Shown: positions 1 to 5,831, numbered from the stretch's first letter. The stretch is 5,885 nt of DNA from Candidatus Omnitrophota bacterium (GCA_018814505.1 JAHIZQ010000276.1:1-5885), one strand, 5' to 3'. The notes: generated by a model from the letters alone, not told the origin. Numbers and translations: made by a program.

Positions 1-1212
1 AGATGTCCTACCGGTGCTCTTAAGGCAAAAGACCCAGCGGAAGAAGTGTGGCGAGCTATAGATGACCCCACAAAACATGTAATTATACAAACGGCACCTA
101 GCCCGCGAGCGGCAATAGGCGAAGAGTTTGGGCTGGCGGCAGGAACAAGCGTGACTAAACAATTAAACACAGCGCTTAAAAGAGTTGGGTTTGATAAAGT
201 TTTTGATACGAATTTCACGGCAGACCTTACAATTATGGAAGAAGGCACGGAGCTTCTCATGAGGCTTAAAGGCGCGCTTGTAGACAAAAATGAAAAAATC
301 AAACTGCCTCTTTTTACGTCATGTTCACCGGGATGGGTAAAGTATATAGAACACTTTTATCCTGAAAAGCTAGGACATCTTTCAACGGCAAAAAGTCCGC
401 AACAGATGTTTGGCGCGATTGTTAAAACCTGGTATGCCGAAAAAAATAACATTGACCCAAAAAACATAGTTAGTGTGTCTTTAATGCCTTGTTCAGCTAA
501 AAAATTTGAGTGTGAACGTCCGGAAATGGATAGTTCGGGATTTAAAGATGTTGATTACGCGCTTACAACGCGTGAACTTGCCGGTATGATTAAGGAATGC
601 GGGTTGGATCTTCCGAATCTTCCAAAATCGGATTTTGACGATCCGTTGGGGATTGGTACCGGAGCCGCGCTTATTTTTGGAGCGACAGGCGGAGTTATGG
701 AAGCGGCAATAAGAACAGCTTATGAACTAGTAACAGGCGAAGAAGTTCCTTTTGAAAAATTGAGAGTTGAACCTGTTCGAGGAATGGAAGGTATAAGACG
801 AGCGTCTCTTCCCATTAAAAAAGCAGTTCCTGCTTGGAAGTTTTTAGAAGGCGCGGAGCTTAAAGTTATGGTTGCTCACGGAACGGCAAACGCGAAAAAA
901 GTCATGGATATGCTTGTGAGCGGAGAAATAGATGATTATCACTTTATTGAGATTATGGCGTGTCCCGGGGGATGTCTCGGCGGTGGTGGACAACCTATTC
1001 CGACAAGCCCTGAGATACGGGCGGCTAGAGCTAGAGCCATATATGATGAAGATGAAGGTCTTCCGATTAGAAAATCTCACGAAAACCCGATTGTAAAAGA
1101 GATATACAAAGAGTTTTTGACTGAAGGACCATGTGGCCATTTAAGTCATAAGTTGCTTCATACGAAGTATACCGAGCGTGGCAAATGGATCGGCAAAAAA
1201 CCTTCTAAATAG
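1..1212 (+). CDS. hydA: [FeFe]-hydrogenase catalytic subunit HydA (HndD-like), 5'-truncated by window edge
   Basis: Reversible H2 oxidation/proton reduction at the H-cluster, in the cytoplasm. The frame is open from base 1 and begins RCPTGAL, the end of a ferredoxin-type 4Fe-4S motif, so the gene starts upstream. The GTG at 46 is internal and not a real start. About 403 residues are visible, so roughly 200 N-terminal residues (Fe-S domains) are missing compared with HndD-type subunits. Numbering from base 1, the H-cluster loops are L1 TSCSPGW (Cys108, Ser109), L2 MPCSAKKFE (Cys164), and L3 EIMACPGGCLGGGGQP (Cys321, Cys325). The conserved KSHENP and a C-terminal small-subunit-like tail (HKLLHTKY) follow. 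L1 departs from TSCCPxW because Ser replaces the second Cys. Spacing to L2 matches Clostridium pasteurianum CpI exactly, so there is no gap. The maturase genes follow on the same strand. Partner subunits (diaphorase HydB/HydC-like) would be upstream and are not visible. Identity as an [FeFe] hydrogenase is certain; the HndD/bifurcating subtype is inferred. Confidence 0.97.
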   Translation, partial: RCPTGALKAKDPAEEVWRAIDDPTKHVIIQTAPSPRAAIGEEFGLAAGTSVTKQLNTALKRVGFDKVFDTNFTADLTIMEEGTELLMRLKGALVDKNEKIKLPLFTSCSPGWVKYIEHFYPEKLGHLSTAKSPQQMFGAIVKTWYAEKNNIDPKNIVSVSLMPCSAKKFECERPEMDSSGFKDVDYALTTRELAGMIKECGLDLPNLPKSDFDDPLGIGTGAALIFGATGGVMEAAIRTAYELVTGEEVPFEKLRVEPVRGMEGIRRASLPIKKAVPAWKFLEGAELKVMVAHGTANAKKVMDMLVSGEIDDYHFIEIMACPGGCLGGGGQPIPTSPEIRAARARAIYDEDEGLPIRKSHENPIVKEIYKEFLTEGPCGHLSHKLLHTKYTERGKWIGKKPSK

Positions 1213-1277
1213 AGATAAATAATAGATACCTGCGGTAAGGAGGGTTTACTCTGAGCCAAGAGGGGCTAGGACGAATG

Positions 1278-1350
1278 ATAAAATAGGGACGTCACCCATT
1301 TAATTGGATAAAACATAATTGTAGTTAAATGGGTGACGTCCCTATTTTAT
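1278..1350. repeat. Perfect 26-bp inverted repeat (REP/MITE-like palindrome)
   Basis: Arms 1278-1303 and 1325-1350 are perfect reverse complements over 26 bp, separated by a 21-nt AT-rich loop (1304-1324). The core of the left arm is AATAGGGACGTCACCC. It lies between hydA and the regulator and ends just before the regulator's ribosome binding site. The length, perfection and TAGGGAC-type core look like a mobile palindrome of the kind moved by REP-associated transposases, and a remnant of such a transposase lies at 5733-5831. As RNA the hairpin would be very stable and could also attenuate or terminate transcription after hydA, because the right arm ends in a U-rich stretch (CTATTTTAT). Those roles are inferred; the repeat itself is directly visible. 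Confidence 0.9.
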
Positions 1351-1354
1351 TGTT

Positions 1355-1360
1355 GGAGGA
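1355..1360 (+). promoter_or_regulatory. Ribosome binding site of the TM1266-type gene
   Basis: GGAGGA, six bases before the ATG at 1367. It starts five bases after the right arm of the inverted repeat, so a folded hairpin in the mRNA would sit against the initiation region and could influence ribosome access. Confidence 0.8.
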
Positions 1361-1366
1361 TAAAAT

Positions 1367-1624
1367 ATGGATAAAAGACTCGGATTTGTCGGGATAATAG
1401 TGGAAGACCGGCAGAAAAACGCTTCAAAAATAAATAGCATACTCTCAGAGTTTGGGGGTGTTATATTGTCAAGGACAGGAATTCCTTACAAAGAGAGAGC
1501 ATGTAGCGTAATAACTCTTATAGTTGACGCGACAACAGATGAAATAGGTGCTCTTTCTGGAAAGTTAGGAAACATTACAGGAGTAACAGTTAAATCGGCT
1601 TTAAGTAGGAGTAAAATAATATGA
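1367..1624 (+). CDS. TM1266-type putative [FeFe]-hydrogenase system regulator
   Basis: An 85-residue protein of the TM1266 family, usually called the iron-only hydrogenase system regulator, with an ACT/NikR-C-terminal-like ferredoxin fold. It starts MDKRLGFVGIIVEDR, the usual first strand followed by a helix (KNASKINSILSEFG). Next come GGVILSRTGIPYKERACSVITLIVDA and a C-terminal helix-strand (DEIGALSGKLGNITGVTVKSALS). The length is normal for the family and no DNA-binding domain is visible, so the regulatory role rests on gene neighbourhood; it may be a small-molecule or metal sensor that needs a partner. The start is supported by a GGAGGA site at ideal spacing. The stop overlaps the hydF start by 4 nt (ATGA), so the two are probably translationally coupled. 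Confidence 0.88.
   Translation: MDKRLGFVGIIVEDRQKNASKINSILSEFGGVILSRTGIPYKERACSVITLIVDATTDEIGALSGKLGNITGVTVKSALSRSKII
1608..1611 (+). promoter_or_regulatory. Ribosome binding site of hydF
   Basis: GGAG inside the last codons of the regulator gene, nine bases before the ATG at 1621. It supports that start and the ATGA stop/start overlap. Confidence 0.65.
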
Positions 1625-2874
1625 AAAGCGCGCCAAAATCAGTTCGATTACAAATAGGCCTTTTTGGAAGGACAAATGTAGGGAAATCAAGTTTTCTTAA
1701 TTATGTTTTGGGACAGGATATGTCAATAACGTCGTCCGTTCCGGGAACAACCACGGATATCGTTGAAAAAGCCATGGAATTTCTTCCTGTAGGGCCGGTT
1801 GTTTTTTTGGATACAGCGGGCGTTGACGATGTATCGGTTCTTTCCACAAAACGCATGGAGAAAACTAAAAAAATTTTTGATCGGGCAGATATTGTTTTAT
1901 TAATAGCTGAACCGAATCTTTGGGGAGAGTACGAAGAAGATATTCTTCTTCAGGCAAAAAAGAGAAACGCTCCATTTATTATAATCGTTAATAAGATTGA
2001 TTTAATTTCGCCGGAGCACAAATTTATTAACCTAATAAAAAAGCAAACTGAGCGCTTTATTTTTTGCTCATGTGTGGATACCGCAAATAGAGAAGAACTG
2101 ATAAAATCGTTAAAAGAGCATATTGTAGCAATTTGCCCGAGAGACTTTATAAAACCGGCTTCGATTATGAAGGATATAGTTCCTCCAGGAGGCGTAGCGG
2201 TTTTAATCGTTCCGATAGATATGGAAGCGCCAAAGGGCAGAATTATTCTGCCCCAGGTGCAAGCGATACGGTCTGCGCTTGACAATGATAGCTCCGCTTT
2301 TATCGTGAAAGAAAACGGTTACAAGAATGTTTTAAACAAATTAAAGGCGGACCCTGACATTGTTATATGCGATTCACAGGTTGTAAAGAAAATGGTGCAA
2401 GATACTCCGGTTAACGTCAAGTGTACTACTTTTTCTATTTTGTTCGCGCAAAATAAAGGAAATTTGGAGATGGCTACGGCGTCTTGTGGAGCTATAAAAA
2501 ATTTACGGCCAAAAGATAAAGTTCTTATTCTTGAAGCTTGCAGTCATCATCCGATCGAAGACGATATCGGAAGAAAAAAAATACCCGCGTGGTTGAGCGA
2601 ATACGTAGGAGGAGATTTGGATATAGATGTTTATGCCGGGAGAGATTATCCTGAAGATTTTAGCGGGTATAAACTTGTTATACATTGTGGAGGATGTATG
2701 ATTACAAAACGCGAAACTTTTTTTAGGTACGAAAAAGCAAAAAATGCGGGTGTTCCTATAACAAATTATGGGGTATGTATTTCTTTTCTTGCTGGGGTTC
2801 TTAACCGTGTATTAGCGCCATTCCCGTCAGCTTTGGCGGCGTATATGAGTGATCAGTGCCGAGTGATCAGTTAG
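1621..2874 (+). CDS. hydF: [FeFe]-hydrogenase H-cluster maturation GTPase HydF
   Basis: Cytoplasmic scaffold/carrier that holds the 2Fe precursor and transfers it to apo-HydA. It has 417 residues, close to the usual ~400. The N-terminal GTPase domain has P-loop GRTNVGKS at 16-23, the SVPGTTTD switch at 39-46, DTAG at 64-67 and NKID at 124-127. A middle dimerisation-type region runs from about 180 to 275 (GGVAVLIVPIDMEAPKGRIILPQ is typical of HydF, written here only as a landmark near residue 190). The C-terminal cluster domain has CSHH at 307-310 and HCGGC at 355-359, giving the three cluster cysteines Cys307, Cys356 and Cys359 and the usual histidines. All expected motifs are present, so it should be functional. 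The last ~8 residues come from a short tandem repeat (2847-2871) and are probably not native HydF sequence. The start is fixed by the 4-nt overlap with the regulator and the upstream GGAG. Confidence 0.97.
   Translation: MKSAPKSVRLQIGLFGRTNVGKSSFLNYVLGQDMSITSSVPGTTTDIVEKAMEFLPVGPVVFLDTAGVDDVSVLSTKRMEKTKKIFDRADIVLLIAEPNLWGEYEEDILLQAKKRNAPFIIIVNKIDLISPEHKFINLIKKQTERFIFCSCVDTANREELIKSLKEHIVAICPRDFIKPASIMKDIVPPGGVAVLIVPIDMEAPKGRIILPQVQAIRSALDNDSSAFIVKENGYKNVLNKLKADPDIVICDSQVVKKMVQDTPVNVKCTTFSILFAQNKGNLEMATASCGAIKNLRPKDKVLILEACSHHPIEDDIGRKKIPAWLSEYVGGDLDIDVYAGRDYPEDFSGYKLVIHCGGCMITKRETFFRYEKAKNAGVPITNYGVCISFLAGVLNRVLAPFPSALAAYMSDQCRVIS
2847..2871 (+). repeat. Short tandem repeat (11-bp unit, 14-nt period) at the hydF 3' end
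   Basis: GAGTGATCAGT occurs at 2847-2857 and again at 2861-2871, separated by GCC. It encodes the last residues of HydF, and the stop codon follows at 2872-2874. It looks like an end-of-gene repeat expansion, not conserved coding sequence. Confidence 0.75.
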
Positions 2875-2877
2875 TAG

Positions 2878-2897
2878 GGACAGGTCTTGCCTGTACC
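2878..2897. repeat. REP-like imperfect hairpin after hydF
   Basis: The stem is ACAGG (2880-2884) with CCTGT (2890-2894) around loop TCTTG. It is extended by GG/CC across a bulged A at 2895. It lies in the 71-nt hydF-hydG gap, directly after the hydF stop. It resembles the element at 5656-5682: both begin GTAGG(G)ACAGG and contain CTTGCCT. The stem is short and no U-tract follows, so a terminator role is unlikely. Confidence 0.55.
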
Positions 2898-2934
2898 GCT
2901 TTTGTATTATCTGGTGTTTGTAAAATTAAAAAGT

Positions 2935-2938
2935 GGAG
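2935..2938 (+). promoter_or_regulatory. Ribosome binding site indicating the hydG start at 2946
   Basis: GGAG, seven bases before the ATG at 2946. No comparable site precedes the ATG at 3128, so this site argues that hydG initiates at 2946 even though the frame breaks soon after. Confidence 0.65.
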
Positions 2939-2945
2939 ATAACAA

Positions 2946-4426
2946 ATGAATGAAAAAAATGGATACAAGAACGGATTAAACCAGATCAAGTCGAAAAATA
3001 TCTGAATAAAGGCAAAGATTTTATTAATGACGCTGAAATAGAAGAAAAAATACGCGCGAATAAAAACCCTGATCGAAAAAAAATAAAAGATATTTTAGAA
3101 AAATCTTTTGCTATACAAACGCTAAGTATGGATGAAACCTCGGCGTTAATCAATGTGCGGGACAAAGATCTTTGGGAAGAAATGATGGCGCTGGCGCTTA
3201 AAATTAAACATAAAGTTTATGACAATAGAATTGTTACGTTCGCGCCGCTTTATATGGGGAATAGATGTGTTAATAATTGTCTTTACTGCGCGTTTCGTCA
3301 CGATAATGATTTGGCCGAAAGAAGAGTACTTAGTTTTTCTGAGATAAAAACGGAAACAGAAATACTCGCGGGAAAAATCGGGCACAAACGTTTAATTGTT
3401 GTTTATGGAGAGCATCCCGAGACAGACGCGGATTATATCGCGGAAAGCTTAAAAACCATCTATAACGTAAAAGTTAAAACAAAAAGAGGATGGGGGCAAA
3501 TTAGGCGCGCGAATGTTAACGCGGCGCCTTTTTCCGTTGAAGAATTAAAAAAATTAAACGAAATTGGTATTGGAACATATCAGGTTTTTCAGGAAACTTA
3601 TCATCATGAAACATATGGAAAAGTTCATCCAAAGGGAACGCTTAAATCTGATTATGCCTGGCGGTTATATTGTATGCATAGGGCGTTTGAAGCAGGAGTG
3701 GATGATGTCGGGATTGGCGCGCTTTTCGGGTTATATGACTGGAAGTTTGAGGTTATGGGATTAGTATGTCATTCGCTTGAACTTGAAAAACAGTTTGGTA
3801 TAGGACCTCATACTGTTTCTTTTCCGCGTCTTGAACCTGCCGCGAATACCCCTTTTGCGGGTGGTGGAAAACATAAGGTAACGGATGAAGATTTTAAGAA
3901 GATTGTAACTTTAATACGGTTAGCGGTTCCTTATACAGGTATGATATTGACTGCCAGGGAGACTCCAGAGATAAGAAGAGAAGTTGTTTCTCTTGGATGC
4001 ACTCAGCTTGACGCATCAAGCCGGATAGGCATTGGGGCATATGCTGATGGATATTCCGGGCAAAAAGGTCGGCGTCAGCAGTTTTTGTTGGGAGACACGC
4101 GGACACTTGACGAGATTGTGAGAGAAGAGGCGGAAAGAGGAAGAATAACGTCTTTTTGTACAGCTGGATACAGGTGCGGGAGAACCGGAGAATGCGTAAT
4201 GAACCTTTTACGTTCCGGGCAAGAAGGCAAGTTTTGTAAATTGAATGCTATTCTTACTTTTAGGGAATGGCTGGATGACTTTGCTTCTCCTCTTACGCGG
4301 ACTGTTGGAGAGAAAGTTATTCAGCGCGAAATAGAGCAGATTAAAAAGGAAAAGTGGTCGGTATATCCCAAGCTAGTTGAATACTACGAAAGAATAAAAA
4401 ATGGCGAAAGAGATCTTTTCTTCTAA
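2946..4426 (+). CDS. hydG: [FeFe]-hydrogenase maturase HydG (tyrosine lyase), N-terminal frame break at A7
   Basis: Radical-SAM enzyme that cleaves tyrosine to p-cresol and dehydroglycine and makes the CO/CN-bearing Fe synthon. The longest ORF with a standard start is 3128-4426 (432 aa), but the conserved N-terminus is encoded upstream in the same frame, open from 2954 with no start codon. It includes GKDFINDAEIEEKI, NKNPD and ILEKSFAIQTL. The only good start (ATG 2946, with GGAG) is one frame off and joins it at an A7 run (2953-2959). A -1 shift there gives MNEKKWIQERIKPD... and a protein of about 493 residues. Numbering from 3128, the radical-SAM motif CVNNCLYC has Cys47, 51 and 54. GEHPETD, QIRRANVNAAPF, GTYQVFQETYH, DDVGIGALFGLYDW and DASSRIGIGAY follow. 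The auxiliary-cluster region reads CTAGYRC (Cys344, Gly347, Cys350) with Cys370 downstream, so the usual CX2C has lost its second Cys. Without the shift, or with start at 3128, the N-terminal ~60 residues are lost. The gap could be a real mutation, recoding or a sequencing error. Confidence 0.93.
2953..2960 (+). other. A7 homopolymer / candidate -1 slippery site near the hydG start
   Basis: Seven A's (2953-2959) followed by T. In the frame of ATG 2946 the heptamer A AAA AAT (2954-2960) fits the X XXY YYZ form of a -1 slippery sequence. A -1 slip gives AAA AAA TGG, and the hydG frame then stays open to 4426. Unshifted, translation from 2946 ends after 19 residues at TGA 3003-3005. An extra A from transcriptional slippage would have the same effect. 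I found no obvious stimulatory structure. Confidence 0.5.
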
Positions 4427-4691
4427 AGAGAAAACTGTATTCAATGAAGTTGCTTCACTAATGTTCGAAAAGTATGGAATTGTTATCCATCTGGCGGAAA
4501 TTAAAGGCAATAGATGGTCGTATGTTTCAGGCAAAAAGCTTGGAGAGGTATGTTGCGCGGCAGTCGAAAAAATAAATATTAGCGGGCAAAAAGGCATCAT
4601 AGTTTATGGCAACGCTGTACGAGATTTTGATGAAAAACAGAAAGTAAATGTTTTTTTAGAAAAAATTATCAGGCAGTTACAAAATGAATAA
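4401..4691 (+). CDS. Uncharacterised 96-residue protein between hydG and hydE
   Basis: I do not recognise this protein. Predicted by eye: an N-terminal helix (about 9-25), strands around IVIHLAEIKGNRWSYVSG (27-44), a CC pair at Cys51-Cys52, a strand KGIIVYGNAV (64-73), then a charged C-terminal helix (77-95). No signal peptide, membrane segment or known metal motif is visible beyond the vicinal cysteines. It overlaps the hydG end by 26 nt and the hydE start by 8 nt, which strongly suggests it is real, co-translated and linked to H-cluster assembly. The upstream ribosome site is weak (GAAAGA, before 4401), as expected for coupled translation. A shorter form from Met21 (4461) is possible. The composition fits its neighbours. 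Function unknown. Confidence 0.75.
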   Translation: MAKEIFSSKEKTVFNEVASLMFEKYGIVIHLAEIKGNRWSYVSGKKLGEVCCAAVEKINISGQKGIIVYGNAVRDFDEKQKVNVFLEKIIRQLQNE

Positions 4692-5667
4692 AAACGAAAT
4701 AACAGGCTGGTTAAAAGCAGGTGAAATAGACGCACTTTTTGAAGAAGCATGTCGGATAAAAAATGAAAATTCCGGGAATAAAGTTTTCATTCGCGCGATA
4801 ATAGAGTTTTCTAATAAGTGCGCTCGGAACTGCGCTTATTGTGGATTAAACCACGATAATAAAAGTTTAATAAGATACACTATGCTGGATGAACATGTGG
4901 TAAAAGTTACCCAAAAGATTAAAAAAGCCGGCGTCAAAACCATAGTATTGCAGTCTGGTGAAGATTTGAACTATTCGCGGAAAAGAATATGCGGGCTAAT
5001 AGAAAAAATTAAAAAGTATCACAATAAGACAGCGATTACTTTATCGTTGGGAGAAAGACTTGTCGATGATTATAAAGCTTTTCGGTCTGCCGGTGCGGAC
5101 AGATATCTTTTAAAAATTGAAACATCCAATCCAAGGCTTTACAAAAAATTGCATCCCGGCCAAGAGTTAAAGCAACGAATAAAAGCATTAGATACATTAA
5201 GAAAAACAGGTTATCAAGTAGGAACAGGAAACATTGTGGGGCTTCCCGGGCAAACTTTGGGGGATTTGGCGGAAGATATTTTATTTTTTAAAAAATTTCA
5301 ACCTGACATGATAAGTGTTGGGCCGTTTATCCCGCAAAAAGATACTTTATTGAAAAATATATCGCCGGGCAGGGGGGACCTTGCGCTAAAAGTGCTGGCG
5401 CTTACAAGAATTGTGACCAAAAATGCGTTTTTGCCGGCGACAACGGCTTTTTTAACTATTACCCCTAAAGAAAAATGGTTTCATATTTTTACCGCCGGTG
5501 CTGATGTAATTATGTTAGATTATACTCCCGAACATTATCGGCAAAACTACAAAATATATGATAATAAAAAAACCGTGACATTCCAGGATGCCGTAGACGT
5601 AATAAAAGATGCAAATAAGGTTATGTCTTTGAAAAGAGCCGATTCATTACGTGTAGGACAGGCATAG
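4684..5667 (+). CDS. hydE: [FeFe]-hydrogenase maturase HydE (radical SAM)
   Basis: Radical-SAM enzyme that acts on the Fe(CO)2(CN)-cysteine synthon from HydG during 2Fe-subcluster assembly. It has 327 residues, slightly short of the usual ~350. The radical-SAM motif CARNCAYC (Cys46, Cys50, Cys53) is followed by GLNHDN. Family blocks include TIVLQSGED, AITLSLGER, GADRYLLKIET, LHPG, GTGNIVGLPGQT, ISVGPFIPQKDT and LPATTAFLTITP. The usual RHET is KIET here. The C-terminal region has no cysteine, so the second, non-essential Fe-S cluster seen in Thermotoga maritima HydE is absent; many HydE proteins lack it. The start overlaps the preceding gene by 8 nt. The native protein probably ends near RADSLR (compare the usual RGDSLK). 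The final VGQA and the stop lie in a repeat-like hairpin (5656-5682). Confidence 0.96.
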   Translation: MNKNEITGWLKAGEIDALFEEACRIKNENSGNKVFIRAIIEFSNKCARNCAYCGLNHDNKSLIRYTMLDEHVVKVTQKIKKAGVKTIVLQSGEDLNYSRKRICGLIEKIKKYHNKTAITLSLGERLVDDYKAFRSAGADRYLLKIETSNPRLYKKLHPGQELKQRIKALDTLRKTGYQVGTGNIVGLPGQTLGDLAEDILFFKKFQPDMISVGPFIPQKDTLLKNISPGRGDLALKVLALTRIVTKNAFLPATTAFLTITPKEKWFHIFTAGADVIMLDYTPEHYRQNYKIYDNKKTVTFQDAVDVIKDANKVMSLKRADSLRVGQA

Positions 5668-5682
5668 GGCTTGCCTCTATCC
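5656..5682. repeat. REP-like imperfect hairpin overlapping the hydE stop
   Basis: Stem AGGCA (5660-5664) with TGCCT (5672-5676), 7-nt loop, and an outer GGA/TCC pairing across an internal loop. It encodes the last residues and the TAG stop of HydE (5665-5667). It resembles the element after hydF at 2878-2897 (shared GTAGG-ACAGG and CTTGCCT). It is degenerate. It could influence mRNA 3'-end stability. Confidence 0.55.
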
Positions 5683-5732
5683 GGTGTGAATTAATAACCG
5701 TTATCGAATAAATTAACCAATCAAACAATAAT

Positions 5733-5831
5733 ATGTTCAAATGGCAAAAATCATTTCATGACCATAGTATTCGTGTGGATGAATCACTAAGTAACATTCG
5801 TGATTATGTGACGAGCAATCCCAATTTATAG
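5733..5831 (+). pseudogene. Remnant of REP-associated tyrosine (IS200-like, Y1) transposase, C-terminal end
   Basis: A 32-codon frame reads MFKWQKSFHDHSIRVDES then LSNIRDYVTSNPNL and a stop. This matches the C-terminal block of RAYT proteins (W-Q-x-S-F-x-D-H-x-I-R-x-D-E-S-L-x-x-I-R-x-Y-x-x-x-NP). The frame is open only from about 5712, and the expected Trp after NP-x-x is replaced by a stop. The catalytic HUH and Tyr part is missing, so it is a decayed scrap and not a working gene. Same strand as hydE. Fragment identity is probable, from memory of the family motif. Confidence 0.7.

Noticed and set aside
46..48. GTG as the hydA start codon
   Set aside because: The frame is open to base 1 and encodes the conserved RCPTGAL ferredoxin-motif end before it, so the gene begins outside the window.
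844..1140. 98-residue open frame on the minus strand
   Set aside because: It lies fully inside hydA and opposite its conserved L3 and KSHENP blocks; no family resemblance. The other minus-strand frames inside hydF, hydG and orf96 are shadows for the same reason.
1304..1330. Possible promoter TTGGAT ... TTAAAT in the palindrome loop
   Set aside because: The spacer is 15 nt, both boxes are weak, and in AT-rich sequence such matches arise by chance.
2950..2979. ATG at 2950 as an alternative hydG start
   Set aside because: Its frame ends at TAA after nine codons, it is a longer distance from GGAG, and it would need a different shift to reach the hydG frame.
3564..3764. 66-residue plus-strand frame inside hydG
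   Set aside because: It overlaps strongly conserved HydG sequence (FQETYHHETYG) in another frame and has no ribosome site or neighbour support.
3128..4426. HydG as ThiH (thiamine tyrosine lyase)
   Set aside because: ThiH lacks the C-terminal cysteine region and belongs with thi genes. Here the C-terminal FC...GRTG...FC block and the hyd neighbours fit HydG.
4684..5667. HydE as BioB or PylB (related radical-SAM proteins)
   Set aside because: The blocks SGED, LSLGER, GPFIPQKDT and the hyd context match HydE, and there are no biotin or pyrrolysine genes nearby.
5694..5704. 11-nt palindrome ATAACCGTTAT after hydE
   Set aside because: Too short and AT-rich to call an operator or terminator; no U-tract and no second copy seen.
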